Shown here: positions 9,681 through 18,757 of the stretch, piece by piece | Numbering within the stretch: position 1 is the first letter of the stretch | How the letters are laid out: every line of letters begins with the position of its first letter | DNA from: Gammaproteobacteria bacterium | GTDB taxonomy: Bacteria > Pseudomonadota > Gammaproteobacteria > Xanthomonadales > Marinicellaceae | Direction of reading: 5' to 3' | Length of the DNA: 64,000 nt | NCBI GenBank assembly: GCA_030430025.1 | Contig: JAUIGR010000001.1 | Span: 116,990 to 180,989 of the forward strand | Translations under genes and position numbers: made by a program | The notes under the pieces: generated by a model | The model's input: the letters and a program-made list of their open reading frames with translations, nothing else | What the model was told of the DNA's origin: nothing | Database searches by the model: none

Positions 9681-9899
9681 TTATATCAGTGTGACAGAAA
9701 TGGTGTTGATTAAGTCGGAACCAATGGCGATTTGGCCAAATGGTGTGGTTACCACTGCACCATGTTTGTATAGTGCGATCAATTCAATAACCATGCCGAT
9801 GCCTAGACCCATTAAAGTCAACTTCTGATTAAGCGGCTCTGAACATTGTTTGTCACAAATTTGGTAACTTTTTCCTGTTTTTGCTTGTGATAACTGCAT
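9681..9899 (-). CDS. feoA: ferrous iron transport protein FeoA
   Basis: A 72-residue cytoplasmic SH3-like protein needed for FeoB activity. It shows the FeoA pattern: a short N-terminal strand, LTLMGLGIGMVIELIALYKHGAVV, then PFGQIAIGSDLINTISV, the standard place for the conserved glycines. The ATG is at 9899-9897. It lies immediately upstream of feoB on the same strand. Confidence 0.93.
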   Translation of the reverse strand: MQLSQAKTGKSYQICDKQCSEPLNQKLTLMGLGIGMVIELIALYKHGAVVTTPFGQIAIGSDLINTISVTLI

Positions 9900-9919
9900 C
9901 AGTTAATGTAAATAAAGAT

Positions 9920-9938
9920 AAGAATGGTTCTCATTATT
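9920..9938 (-). promoter_or_regulatory. Fur-box-like operator of feoAB
   Basis: Read on the minus strand, the 19-mer AATAATGAGAACCATTCTT agrees with the known Fur consensus GATAATGATAATCATTATC at 14 of 19 positions by hand count. It starts 21 nt upstream of the feoA start codon, so binding of Fe-Fur would repress feoAB. Site by inspection only. Confidence 0.65.
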
Positions 9939-10153
9939 GCTATTTTTCAACAAAATGCAAGCTTGAAGTGTATGAAGTAAAAGTGATTACTTTGAAAATT
10001 AAAATATCCATGAAACGCTCTTTTAAGGTTTAGATTTAATTTAATCATTTGTTAGGACTATCTAAGGCGACGTATGTTAAATTAAAATGCACCATAGGTA
10101 TATTTCAGTTAAAATGTGGCGCTATTTTGTCAACCGTTGCTGGAGTCATAATT

Positions 10154-11626
10154 GTGTTAAAAACAGCTTTCAATGAGTTTTTGGGCAACAGCCCTAAATG
10201 GTTTAAGCTAGCTATATTGGGCTTTTTGGCCGCTTGTTATCCATTATATTTACTCTTAGGTTCTACTGTCATGGGCTGGGCATTTATTGCCATGTTTATC
10301 ATCACTTTGGCATTGGCCCTGAAGTGTTATCCATTACAGTCTGGGGGCCTTTTGGCATTGGCTGTTTTGGCCCTGGGATTAACCTCACCTGAGACTGTAT
10401 GGCATGAAATTCAACAGAATTTGGGTGTGATCATGCTTTTGGTCTTTATGGTCAGCTTCATTTTCTTTATGAAGCCTTTGTTGATTTATATTTTTGGCAA
10501 AATTCTGTTGCGTGTAAAGAACAAAGTTGCGTTGTCACTGATGTTCTCTATTGCTGCAGCTGTTTTGTCGGCTTTTCTTGATGCCTTGACTGTAATGGCT
10601 GTGTTAATTACGGTGTTTGGTGCTCTGTATGGCGTTTATGAAAAGGTTCATTCCACGGTTGGTAATGATCTGAATGAAGATGGTGTCAATGATCGTAAAC
10701 AACTGGGCGGAGACACGCTTGCCGAATTTCGTGCTTTTATACGTTCATTGGTTATGCATGGTGCAGTTGGAACAGCACTGGGTGGTGTTTGTACCCAAGT
10801 CGGTGAGCCTCAAAATCTATTAATCAGTGAAAAAATGGGCTGGAGTTTTGTCCAGTTTGCCTCTGAAATGGCACATGTGACTGTTCCAGTTTTTATCGCA
10901 GGCCTATTGACTGTTGTTGTTCTTGAGGTAACAGGTAAATTTGGTTTTGGCGCCAAGTTGGATAACAGTGTGCGAAGCATTCTAGAAAGTTATCTTAAAG
11001 AAGAAGATGATAAGCGTACTGATAAAGATAAGTATGGATTGGTGATCCAGGCTATTTGTGGCATTTTACTTATTATAGGGCTGGCATTGCATGTGATGGA
11101 AGTTGGGTTGGTAGGTTTGTCATTGTTGGTTGTTGCTACTGCACTGATGGGTGTTACAGAAGAACATCGCATTGGTCATGCCTTTGAAGAGTCATTGCCA
11201 TTTGTTTCTTTGTTGTGTATTTTCTTTGTTATTGTTGGGATGATTCATGATCTCCACTTATTCACACCCGTCATTGAAAAAGTATTGGCCATGGATTTAG
11301 ATGCACAACCCCAAGCATTCTTCTTGGCCAATGGTATCTTGTCGGCGATTTCTGATAATGTCTTCGTTGCTACAGTTTATATTAACGAAGTGAAGGCTGC
11401 ATTTGATGCGGGACAAATTTCCCGTGAACATTTTGAGACGTTGGCTGTCGCTATCAATACAGGAACGAACTTGCCATCCGTTGCCACACCTAATGGTCAG
11501 GCTGCTTTTTTGTTTTTGTTAACCTCTGCGTTGGCTCCCGCCATCCAGTTGGGATACATGCGAATGGTATTCATGGCACTGCCTTATACCATTGTACTCA
11601 CCATTGTTGGTTTTCTCTTTCAGTAA
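10154..11626 (+). CDS. nhaB: Na+/H+ antiporter NhaB
   Basis: A multi-pass inner-membrane sodium/proton antiporter of the NhaB family, used for sodium and alkaline-pH homeostasis. I choose GTG 10154: a GGAG motif sits 8 nt upstream, and MLKTAFNEFLGNSPKWFKLA aligns with the known NhaB N-terminus. A longer frame from TTG 10049 adds 35 unlikely residues. Family landmarks are SAFLDALTVMAV, HGAVGTALGGV, GEPQNLLI, the acidic loop EDDKRTDKDK, SAISDNVFVATVYINE and AINTGTNLPSVATPNGQAAF. The predicted product is 490 residues against ~513 in E. coli; the C-terminal tail is shorter. It ends at a strong terminator and appears to be a single-gene unit. Confidence 0.95.
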   Translation: MLKTAFNEFLGNSPKWFKLAILGFLAACYPLYLLLGSTVMGWAFIAMFIITLALALKCYPLQSGGLLALAVLALGLTSPETVWHEIQQNLGVIMLLVFMVSFIFFMKPLLIYIFGKILLRVKNKVALSLMFSIAAAVLSAFLDALTVMAVLITVFGALYGVYEKVHSTVGNDLNEDGVNDRKQLGGDTLAEFRAFIRSLVMHGAVGTALGGVCTQVGEPQNLLISEKMGWSFVQFASEMAHVTVPVFIAGLLTVVVLEVTGKFGFGAKLDNSVRSILESYLKEEDDKRTDKDKYGLVIQAICGILLIIGLALHVMEVGLVGLSLLVVATALMGVTEEHRIGHAFEESLPFVSLLCIFFVIVGMIHDLHLFTPVIEKVLAMDLDAQPQAFFLANGILSAISDNVFVATVYINEVKAAFDAGQISREHFETLAVAINTGTNLPSVATPNGQAAFLFLLTSALAPAIQLGYMRMVFMALPYTIVLTIVGFLFQ

Positions 11627-11641
11627 TTTACTCAAAAAATC

Positions 11642-11675
11642 AAAAAGGCAATCATTTTAAGGTTGCCTTTTTTTT
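11642..11675 (+). terminator. rho-independent terminator after nhaB
   Basis: A stem of AAAAAGGCAA (11642-11651) with TTGCC plus T-run (11663-11675), ending in eight T residues. It begins 16 nt after the nhaB stop. Confidence 0.85.
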
Positions 11676-11713
11676 GTTATAGTAATAGCCCTAATTTTTT
11701 GGGTTTATGGGTT

Positions 11714-14700
11714 ATGAATCAATTCATCAAAGGGCTGTTAAGTATACTGATTTTTATTGGTATCAGCTGGTTTGTATCAAATCAATTTATTGCTGATCGA
11801 CAGCATGTTCAAAAATCACACAATGTTTTTATCGAGCATGATGTACCTAAACGTTATGACCAGCCAGATAAGGCAGCTTCTTGGCTTGCTGCGCGGTTAT
11901 CGACACCAAAAGGTACTAATCCTGCTTCACTGAACCTTAAAATAAAGCAAGCATTAAAACAGCAAGCTAAAGAGATGAAGGTTGCACCTGCGATACCAGC
12001 TTTTTCTTTCGAGGATATTGGTCCAGGCGTTTTTGGTGGACGCATCAGGGCTTTTGCCATTCATCCTGAGCAAGAGGGTGTGCTACTGGCAGGTGGTGTC
12101 TCTGGCGGTATTTGGAAATCTACCAATGATGGTCAATCTTGGCAGCATATGGATGATTTCTTGCCTAATATTGCCATTGGTAGTATGACCACGGATCCGG
12201 ATGATCCGAATCGTGTGTTTGTGGGGACAGGTGAAGGATTTTTTAATTTCGATGCAGCTCAAGGTGCGGGCATTTACGTTTCTGATGATTTTGGAGACAC
12301 TTGGAGTGTGCTTCAAGATACCTTAAATAGTAATTTTTACTTCGTTAATCGGTTAGCTCGAATTGCAGATTCTGATATATTACTGGCAGCGACCAGACGT
12401 GGTATTTTTAGATCAGAAGATTTAGGCCACAGTTGGACAGAAGTGAGTAACCACACTACCGAAAGCCGGGGGTTCGTTGATATGAAACTCAACCCAACTG
12501 ACAAAGATCACGTATTAGCTGTTCACTACGGATCTAGTAATGACGCACTGGTGCTTGAAATCAATTCACCACAGTCATTGGTTGGGACTTATGATGCCAT
12601 TGCTGCTGCTTTTGGTCCCAGTTTCACTGAAGCAGGTATAAATGGTGAAATATTGTTGGTTGATGATAACTCTGGAGTTGCTGTTGATGGCTGTCAATCA
12701 ATCACCAATAACATCAGTGGTCAAATTGCTTTAATACAACGTGGAAGCTGTAATTTTACAGACAAAGTGAAAAATGCACAAAATGCGGGTGCTATTGCCG
12801 TTTTGGTCTATCAAAATAGTCTGGATGCTCCTATTACAATGGGAGGAGAAGATGACAGCATCACCATCCCATCAGCTATGGTCAGCAAAGCAGTAGGTGA
12901 TAATATACAAATGGCTGGTAGTACTGTTTTAGGTATTATAAAACTAGCAGTATCTGGTCCTCTTCGACGTTTTGTCATGGAGTCTACAGATGCCGGGGTA
13001 ACATGGCATGTTTTGGACGACAATGGTTTGCCTAAACTCAATGTTGGTCGAATGGAACTGAATTTTGGAGATGATGGTGTGATCTATGTCGCGGTAGCTA
13101 ATGCTGATGATTCGACTCTGGGTTTATGGCGCTCTCCCGGTATAGGTCAATCATTCACTAAGACTGATTCACAAACAGCCTTTATCGAACGTCAAGGCTG
13201 GTATGATTTGACTTTAGCCGTCAATCCTTCGGATTCAAATGAGGTGGTGATGGGGGCTGTTGACCAGTACATTACTTTTGATGGTGGTGCCACCATTAAT
13301 CCCAATACGTATTGGGCTCCTAATTTAGGACAAGTTCCCTTTTATGTTCATGCTGACCATCATGGTTACTATTACAGTCCACATAACTCTGAACATTTAT
13401 ATGTGGTCAGTGATGGAGGTGTATCGAAGTCTGAGAATGGAGGCCTAACCTATAGTCACTTGAACAATGGCCTTAATATTTCTCAAAGCTATGGTATAGC
13501 TGTCAGCCCTGATGGTCAACGCGTCACTTCAGGCACACAAGACAATGGTTCCCAGATGTATTATGGTGATGATAATAACTGGTTTGAATGGCAGGGTGGT
13601 GATGGAGGCTATAGCGCTTGGGATCAGCAACAAGGGAACTTTGTTTATGGTTCCTATGTTGAAGGGCAAATGTACGGCTCAAGTGATCGTGGTAACACGG
13701 TTGTAGCTATGGAGCTTCCTGATACTGAGGGCGCTTTGTTCATTCAACCATTTGTCTTAGATGAGCACAATGGCAACAGGATGATGGTAGGTACTGACAA
13801 TGTATTTCTAACGAACAATGCTCGGGCTTTATCAGCAGCAATTTGGGTTGATGTGTCAGATACATTAGATGGTTCTTCTGTATCAGCTTTGGCATTTAAT
13901 CCCAATAACGATTCACAAGCTTTTGTAGGCACATCCAATGGTGGTATCTATCGGATTGATGATTTAGGACCTAACAGTATAGTAACTGAAATCACGCCGA
14001 CAGTCATAGGTAACCAAGGCTATATTCGTGAGCTCATTACTGATCTTAAGGTATCAGAACAAAACCGCTTATATGCTACCTTAGCAGGCTATGCGCGTCA
14101 CCGTTTGATTTCAACCGGGGCCAATGACAGCAATTGGCAGTCTGAGTCGGATAATTTACCTGATATGCCATTACACCAAATAGCTTTTGATCCAATCAAT
14201 TCGAATCAGATGTATCTTGGATCCGAGCTTGGGCTTTGGGCTTCTAGTGATAATGGCTGGGTTCGATATGAATATGGCGTTGCTTTCACGCGTGTGCTTG
14301 ATTTAGTCTGGCATGACCAAGATACTTTGTTCATTGGTACTCATGGACGAGGAACTTTTCAAGCCAAACGCAGCCCGTTTTCCGTTTCCTATAATAAGTT
14401 CATTACCACTCAATCTTCATGTGGTGATGACAACATACTAGATCCAGGCGAATCTGGTACGGTTATTGTTGATATTGAAAATAAATCTGGCTGGTCTTTG
14501 ACGAATATACTGGTTTCATGGAATACACCAGTGGGTATAACCTTGGGTGCTTCAAGTTATACTATAGACTCACTACCCCCATTTGGTCGTGTTTCTATTC
14601 CTGTTCCTGTTTCTTTATCTAACAATAGTAGTTGTTTATCCGATATCGATTTAGATATGACTCTGAGCTATGATGGTGGTATTTCCTCTCATGGCATTAC

Positions 14701-16120
14701 CTTGAATTCTGGTTATGACCAAGGTATTCACAATATCGGTTTTGCTGATGGTGCAGAAGGTGTTTCTAAAATGGTTGCAGCTGTTCCGTTGGGGAATGAC
14801 AATTGGCAGCAAGTTGAAGATTTTGCATTCGAGGGCAATCAAAGTTGGTTTGCCAGTGATGAGTCCAATTATGCGGATAAAACGTTGACCTCTCCCTGGC
14901 AGGTACTGACCAGTGGTGGTAATGTCCTTAGCTTTGCCTTGCGCTATGATATGGAAGGTGACAGCAATCAATATTGGGACGGTGGCGTATTAGAACTAAG
15001 AACTGATGATTCTTCATGGATTGATATAGGGGTGCTCAGTACAGTGCCTTACGATGGACTGTTATATACCAATAACAGCATTCAAAACAGACCTGCCTGG
15101 TCGGGAGTACAGACCAGTTGGCGTCAGGCTGTTGTTGATTTAGGAGAGGACTATGCAGGTAAAAAAGTACAGTTCAGATTCCGAGTGGTTGCTGATGAAT
15201 CTTCTGCAACTGTTGGTTTTTGGGTCGATGACATTAAATTGACTAATTCCTATGCACCAGCAACCCTAACTTGTGATACTTGTATCAGTGAAAATAGTGG
15301 GCATACGCGTCCTAACAAAGGTATGTGGTATGACCCCAGTCGCAGTGGTCACGGGTTTGTTATTGAATCGATCGATTATCAGGATGTGTATTACACGATG
15401 TTTTACACCTATGACACTGATGGTACTAATGAATGGTACAACTCAGTGACAACCTTAAGTAATGGTATTTTAAATGAAGCATATGAATCTGGTACTTTAG
15501 ACCGCCCTACCTGGGATTGGGAGAATAATACTTTCTCTTATGAAAATAATCTCAATGATGGTCGGTTAATGATCAATTTTAATGCAGATCAAGCAGCTGC
15601 ACATCCCGCTTGTTTGGATGGCCATCCTCACCGTTTATTGACGGATTCTGCTTTGGTGACTTGGCGGATTGAAAATGAAGAAGCCACGTGGTGTATTCAA
15701 CCCATTGTTGCTGAAACCAGCAAACCAACTACAGACTTTGGTGGTACCTGGTGGGGTGGGTTTTCAGAGATAGGATGGGGGTTTTCTATTGCTCAATCAT
15801 TTGATTCAGTGACCAGTATTATTTACTACTATGATGCTGATGGTTGGCCGCGTTGGGCGATTGGTTCAGCTGATAATCACGAAGCTGGAAAGCCACTGAC
15901 TATACCATTGTTGGAAGTTTCTGGATTTGGTCGGTCTGAACCTACCATTGAACCAGTCACGACACAAGCTGGTGAATTCACCGTTGTATTTTTCAATACA
16001 ACAAGAGATGAAAAAATCGATGGTATGGGTAACCTAGAACTCAACTTTCTTGGAAATGCAGGCGGCAGTTGGAATCGCAGCGATTTTCCAATCGCTATTT
16101 ATAGTGCACCACATCGTTAA
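11714..16120 (+). CDS. large secreted multidomain protein: BNR/VPS10-like propeller, PA domain, MAM-like region, paired GxWW-type C-terminal domains
   Basis: A 1468-residue protein; the ATG at 11714 opens a signal-anchor-like hydrophobic stretch (residues 6-22). Visible in order: sialidase/sortilin-type BNR repeats (GGIWKSTNDGQSWQHM, YVSDDFGDTWSVL, FRSEDLGHSWTEV); an inserted protease-associated domain (GSCNFTDKVKNAQNAGAIAV); further propeller repeats; a CGDDNILDPGESGTV beta-sandwich; an immune-inhibitor-A/MAM-like region (SWFASDESNY ... VGFWVDDIKL); and two C-terminal repeats, GMWYDPSRSGHGF and GTWWGGFSEIGWGF, each followed by a YDxDG..xW motif. No catalytic peptidase motif is visible, so an adhesive, glycan-binding or processing role is possible. 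The C-terminal domain recurs at 38631-42053 and 60946-61914. A terminator follows. Confidence 0.85.
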   Translation: MNQFIKGLLSILIFIGISWFVSNQFIADRQHVQKSHNVFIEHDVPKRYDQPDKAASWLAARLSTPKGTNPASLNLKIKQALKQQAKEMKVAPAIPAFSFEDIGPGVFGGRIRAFAIHPEQEGVLLAGGVSGGIWKSTNDGQSWQHMDDFLPNIAIGSMTTDPDDPNRVFVGTGEGFFNFDAAQGAGIYVSDDFGDTWSVLQDTLNSNFYFVNRLARIADSDILLAATRRGIFRSEDLGHSWTEVSNHTTESRGFVDMKLNPTDKDHVLAVHYGSSNDALVLEINSPQSLVGTYDAIAAAFGPSFTEAGINGEILLVDDNSGVAVDGCQSITNNISGQIALIQRGSCNFTDKVKNAQNAGAIAVLVYQNSLDAPITMGGEDDSITIPSAMVSKAVGDNIQMAGSTVLGIIKLAVSGPLRRFVMESTDAGVTWHVLDDNGLPKLNVGRMELNFGDDGVIYVAVANADDSTLGLWRSPGIGQSFTKTDSQTAFIERQGWYDLTLAVNPSDSNEVVMGAVDQYITFDGGATINPNTYWAPNLGQVPFYVHADHHGYYYSPHNSEHLYVVSDGGVSKSENGGLTYSHLNNGLNISQSYGIAVSPDGQRVTSGTQDNGSQMYYGDDNNWFEWQGGDGGYSAWDQQQGNFVYGSYVEGQMYGSSDRGNTVVAMELPDTEGALFIQPFVLDEHNGNRMMVGTDNVFLTNNARALSAAIWVDVSDTLDGSSVSALAFNPNNDSQAFVGTSNGGIYRIDDLGPNSIVTEITPTVIGNQGYIRELITDLKVSEQNRLYATLAGYARHRLISTGANDSNWQSESDNLPDMPLHQIAFDPINSNQMYLGSELGLWASSDNGWVRYEYGVAFTRVLDLVWHDQDTLFIGTHGRGTFQAKRSPFSVSYNKFITTQSSCGDDNILDPGESGTVIVDIENKSGWSLTNILVSWNTPVGITLGASSYTIDSLPPFGRVSIPVPVSLSNNSSCLSDIDLDMTLSYDGGISSHGITLNSGYDQGIHNIGFADGAEGVSKMVAAVPLGNDNWQQVEDFAFEGNQSWFASDESNYADKTLTSPWQVLTSGGNVLSFALRYDMEGDSNQYWDGGVLELRTDDSSWIDIGVLSTVPYDGLLYTNNSIQNRPAWSGVQTSWRQAVVDLGEDYAGKKVQFRFRVVADESSATVGFWVDDIKLTNSYAPATLTCDTCISENSGHTRPNKGMWYDPSRSGHGFVIESIDYQDVYYTMFYTYDTDGTNEWYNSVTTLSNGILNEAYESGTLDRPTWDWENNTFSYENNLNDGRLMINFNADQAAAHPACLDGHPHRLLTDSALVTWRIENEEATWCIQPIVAETSKPTTDFGGTWWGGFSEIGWGFSIAQSFDSVTSIIYYYDADGWPRWAIGSADNHEAGKPLTIPLLEVSGFGRSEPTIEPVTTQAGEFTVVFFNTTRDEKIDGMGNLELNFLGNAGGSWNRSDFPIAIYSAPHR

Positions 16121-16133
16121 CACGTGAGATCAA

Positions 16134-16164
16134 AAAGCCCTTTCGATTTATTTGGAAGGGCTTT
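16134..16164 (+). terminator. rho-independent terminator after the large secreted protein gene
   Basis: AAAGCCCTT (16134-16142) pairs with AAGGGCTTT (16156-16164) across a 13-nt loop. It lies 14 nt after the stop codon. The T-run is short, so strength is moderate. Confidence 0.7.
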
Positions 16165-16271
16165 AAAAGTATGTTGCCAGTATAACTACTGGTTAGTCGA
16201 TAAGCACTATATAACCTCAACAGCCAAACTGACTTAAAGTACACTAAGGGTAATAGTTAAATAAAAGCACC

Positions 16272-18332
16272 ATGACGATTGCTGACAAAAAATCGAACGA
16301 TATATTTTGGTTAGATGAGAACCACGGTTCAGTTGGACATTATCAGAAAGCCATGGAGGTGCTCAAAACTTTACACGCGGATGATGAAATCATTCAAATT
16401 TATCAATGGTTTGTTGCAGTCAGAGCGGAACAACGTGGGTTGGAGGATTTGGCGGATCAGCTGACAGATAAGCAAAAGAACACGCTGGAAGATTTGATCA
16501 AAATTCATCAGGCCGACTGGTTACTCAAACCCAAATCAAACAATGCCGAAGGACTCAGGCGTCTATTGTTTGCTATGATCAATGATGTGCGTTTGGTGCT
16601 GATTTTATTGGCGGAACAATTGGTGTTGATGCGAGCTGCAGTCAATTTCGATGAAACGATACAACAGCAATTAGCGACTTCCACTATGACCTACCATGCG
16701 GCTTTGGCTAACCGTTTGGGGGTCTGGCAAATCAAATGGGAACTGGAAGATTTATCGTTCCGTTTTTTGCAACCAGAGCAATACAAAACCATTGCCCAAA
16801 AGCTGGCTGAAAAGCGCAATGACCGCGAACAGTTTATTGAGGTTTGTTCAAAGCGTTTGACTGAGGTATTGGCCCAAAATAACATCGAGGCAGACATCGC
16901 TGGTCGTCCTAAACACATTTACAGCATTTATAAAAAGATGCAAAAGAAAAAATTGGAGTTTGAGGGGTTATTTGATATCCGGGCAATTCGTGTTTTGGTG
17001 GATTCGATTGCAGATTGTTATGCTACTTTAGGCATTGTTCATGGTCAATGGCCGCATATTCCTAAAGAATTTGATGATTACATTACTCAGCCAAAAGGTA
17101 ATATGTATCAATCTCTGCATACAGTAGTGGTGGTGAGTGGTAAAACCTTAGAAGTTCAAATTCGTACTCATGAAATGCATGAGCATGCTGAACTTGGAGT
17201 GGCGGCGCATTGGCGATACAAAGATGGTTCCAAACAAGACCACAATTATGATAATAAAGTTAACTGGATGCGCCAACTGTTGAGCGAACACGACAGTGAT
17301 GATTTAATTGGTGCTTTTCATTCTGATACCCAAGAGGAACGGATTTATGTTTTTACTCCAACCGGTGATGTAATAGATTTGCCCAGTGGCAGTACTGCTG
17401 TCGATTTTGCTTATCATGTACACAGCGAAGTTGGACATCGTTGTCAAGGGGCTAAAGTCAATGGCTCGATCATTTCCCTCACCCGTGCCTTACAAACTGG
17501 TGACCAAGTTGAAATTTTGACGGCTAAACAAGCTAAGCCTTCTCGGGATTGGCTCAATGAACACTCTGGTTATTTGCACAGTGCCAAAGCGCGTGCGAAA
17601 GTACGGCATTGGTTTCGACAAAATGATTTTGAACGTAACCAGCAAATAGGCAAAGACATATTAGAAGTGGAGCTGAAAAAACATGGTTTAACCGAGGTCG
17701 ATTTTGGGCCAATTTTACAGTCATTCAACCTCCAACAATTAGATAAACTTCAGGCAATGATCGCCACTGGCGATATTACTGTCACTCAAGTACTGAACCG
17801 TGCTGAATTACAAACTAACCCAGAAAAACGTTTCCCGAAAAACTTCAGAAAAAAGGTCAGTAAGAAGCAAGTCAGCAAAAAGAAAGACCACATCATTGTT
17901 GAGGGTGTGGATGACTTGAAAACGACATTAGCTAGCTGCTGCCAACCTAAAGCAGGTGAACCTATAGGTGGATACATCACCCGAATTCGTGGAATTTCGG
18001 TGCACAAAGTTGATTGTGACAATTACCTGCACATGATTACTGAGGAACCCAATCGTTTGATTAATGTCCGTTGGGATGATGCAGAAGTTGCAGGCATTGA
18101 GGCCAGACTTAACATCACAGCCTATGATCGAAAGTCAGTTATTAAAGACCTCAGTATAATGATGGCTCAAATGCAGGCTGTCATCCTCTCTTTAACTGCC
18201 AACAGTGATGATGAATCTGGGTTGATGAACTTACAACTGACGATCCTTGTTCAAGATTTTGACCAATTGACCCAAATTATCCATCGTGCTTCCAGTATGG
18301 AGCATTTGATTGAAATTGAGCGAGTGGCTTGA
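16272..18332 (+). CDS. relA: GTP pyrophosphokinase RelA ((p)ppGpp synthetase)
   Basis: A 686-residue ribosome-associated alarmone synthetase. The N-terminal hydrolase-like domain lacks the HD metal motif (TMTYHAALANRLG region), as in monofunctional RelA. The synthetase domain contains GRPKHIYSIYKKM, the FDIRAIRVLV strand, and EFDDY at 266-270, the acidic motif that marks RelA rather than bifunctional SpoT (RxKD). It is followed by a TGS domain (IYVFTPTGDVIDLPSGSTAV), a helical region, the conserved-cysteine domain (SCCQPKAGEPIGGYI) and a C-terminal ACT domain. It is about 58 residues shorter than E. coli RelA, mostly in the N-terminal pseudo-hydrolase region. The gene stands alone between a terminator and a convergent gene. 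Confidence 0.95.
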   Translation: MTIADKKSNDIFWLDENHGSVGHYQKAMEVLKTLHADDEIIQIYQWFVAVRAEQRGLEDLADQLTDKQKNTLEDLIKIHQADWLLKPKSNNAEGLRRLLFAMINDVRLVLILLAEQLVLMRAAVNFDETIQQQLATSTMTYHAALANRLGVWQIKWELEDLSFRFLQPEQYKTIAQKLAEKRNDREQFIEVCSKRLTEVLAQNNIEADIAGRPKHIYSIYKKMQKKKLEFEGLFDIRAIRVLVDSIADCYATLGIVHGQWPHIPKEFDDYITQPKGNMYQSLHTVVVVSGKTLEVQIRTHEMHEHAELGVAAHWRYKDGSKQDHNYDNKVNWMRQLLSEHDSDDLIGAFHSDTQEERIYVFTPTGDVIDLPSGSTAVDFAYHVHSEVGHRCQGAKVNGSIISLTRALQTGDQVEILTAKQAKPSRDWLNEHSGYLHSAKARAKVRHWFRQNDFERNQQIGKDILEVELKKHGLTEVDFGPILQSFNLQQLDKLQAMIATGDITVTQVLNRAELQTNPEKRFPKNFRKKVSKKQVSKKKDHIIVEGVDDLKTTLASCCQPKAGEPIGGYITRIRGISVHKVDCDNYLHMITEEPNRLINVRWDDAEVAGIEARLNITAYDRKSVIKDLSIMMAQMQAVILSLTANSDDESGLMNLQLTILVQDFDQLTQIIHRASSMEHLIEIERVA

Positions 18333-18333
18333 T

Positions 18334-18708
18334 TTACAAAGTATATTCAAATTCGTAAGTATGAACTGATTCGTTTTGTATGATTTTCATAGTGCCATTA
18401 ATTGTTGCAAAGTCATCAGTGCCAGAACCAGCCATAGTGGTGATTTTTAAAGATTGACTTTTTGCATCCATCAACCCTTCATGGCAAAAAATAAAGGTGC
18501 CTTTTTTATTGTTAATGGTACCGGTAAATCGCTCAATGGCATAATAAAGGCTGATACCTCCTTCAACTCGGTGACTGAGCATCTGTCCAATACCCCTTCC
18601 TTTCATCTCACCCTGATAGGTTTTGTCAATCAAAAATCGGCCAACAGCATGCGAGCCATCATCTTGTGGTGACAGGCTAACATCAAAGGTACCTTTTATG
18701 GTTTTCAT
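18334..18708 (-). CDS. DUF3224-like small beta-barrel protein
   Basis: A 124-residue cytoplasmic protein. I recognise the DUF3224 pattern: GTFDVSLSPQDDG at the start, a GRGIGQML motif, YYAIERFTGTINNKKGTFIF, GSGTDDFATINGTMKI and the closing YEFEYTL. The function of the family is not established; an allene-oxide-cyclase-like barrel has been proposed. I start at ATG 18708 (MKTIKGTF); the frame extends 13 codons further upstream without family similarity. It follows the oligopeptide-binding gene by 49 nt on the same strand and ends 1 nt from the convergent relA stop. Confidence 0.8.
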   Translation of the reverse strand: MKTIKGTFDVSLSPQDDGSHAVGRFLIDKTYQGEMKGRGIGQMLSHRVEGGISLYYAIERFTGTINNKKGTFIFCHEGLMDAKSQSLKITTMAGSGTDDFATINGTMKIIQNESVHTYEFEYTL

Positions 18709-18757
18709 AGCACTTACTTTGAATTGGGATTTGATTTTAGCATACAAATTGAATGAG

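Noticed and set aside
10049..10153. 35-residue N-terminal extension of NhaB from TTG
   Set aside because: GTG 10154 has a GGAG site and aligns with the known NhaB start, while the extension has no similarity.
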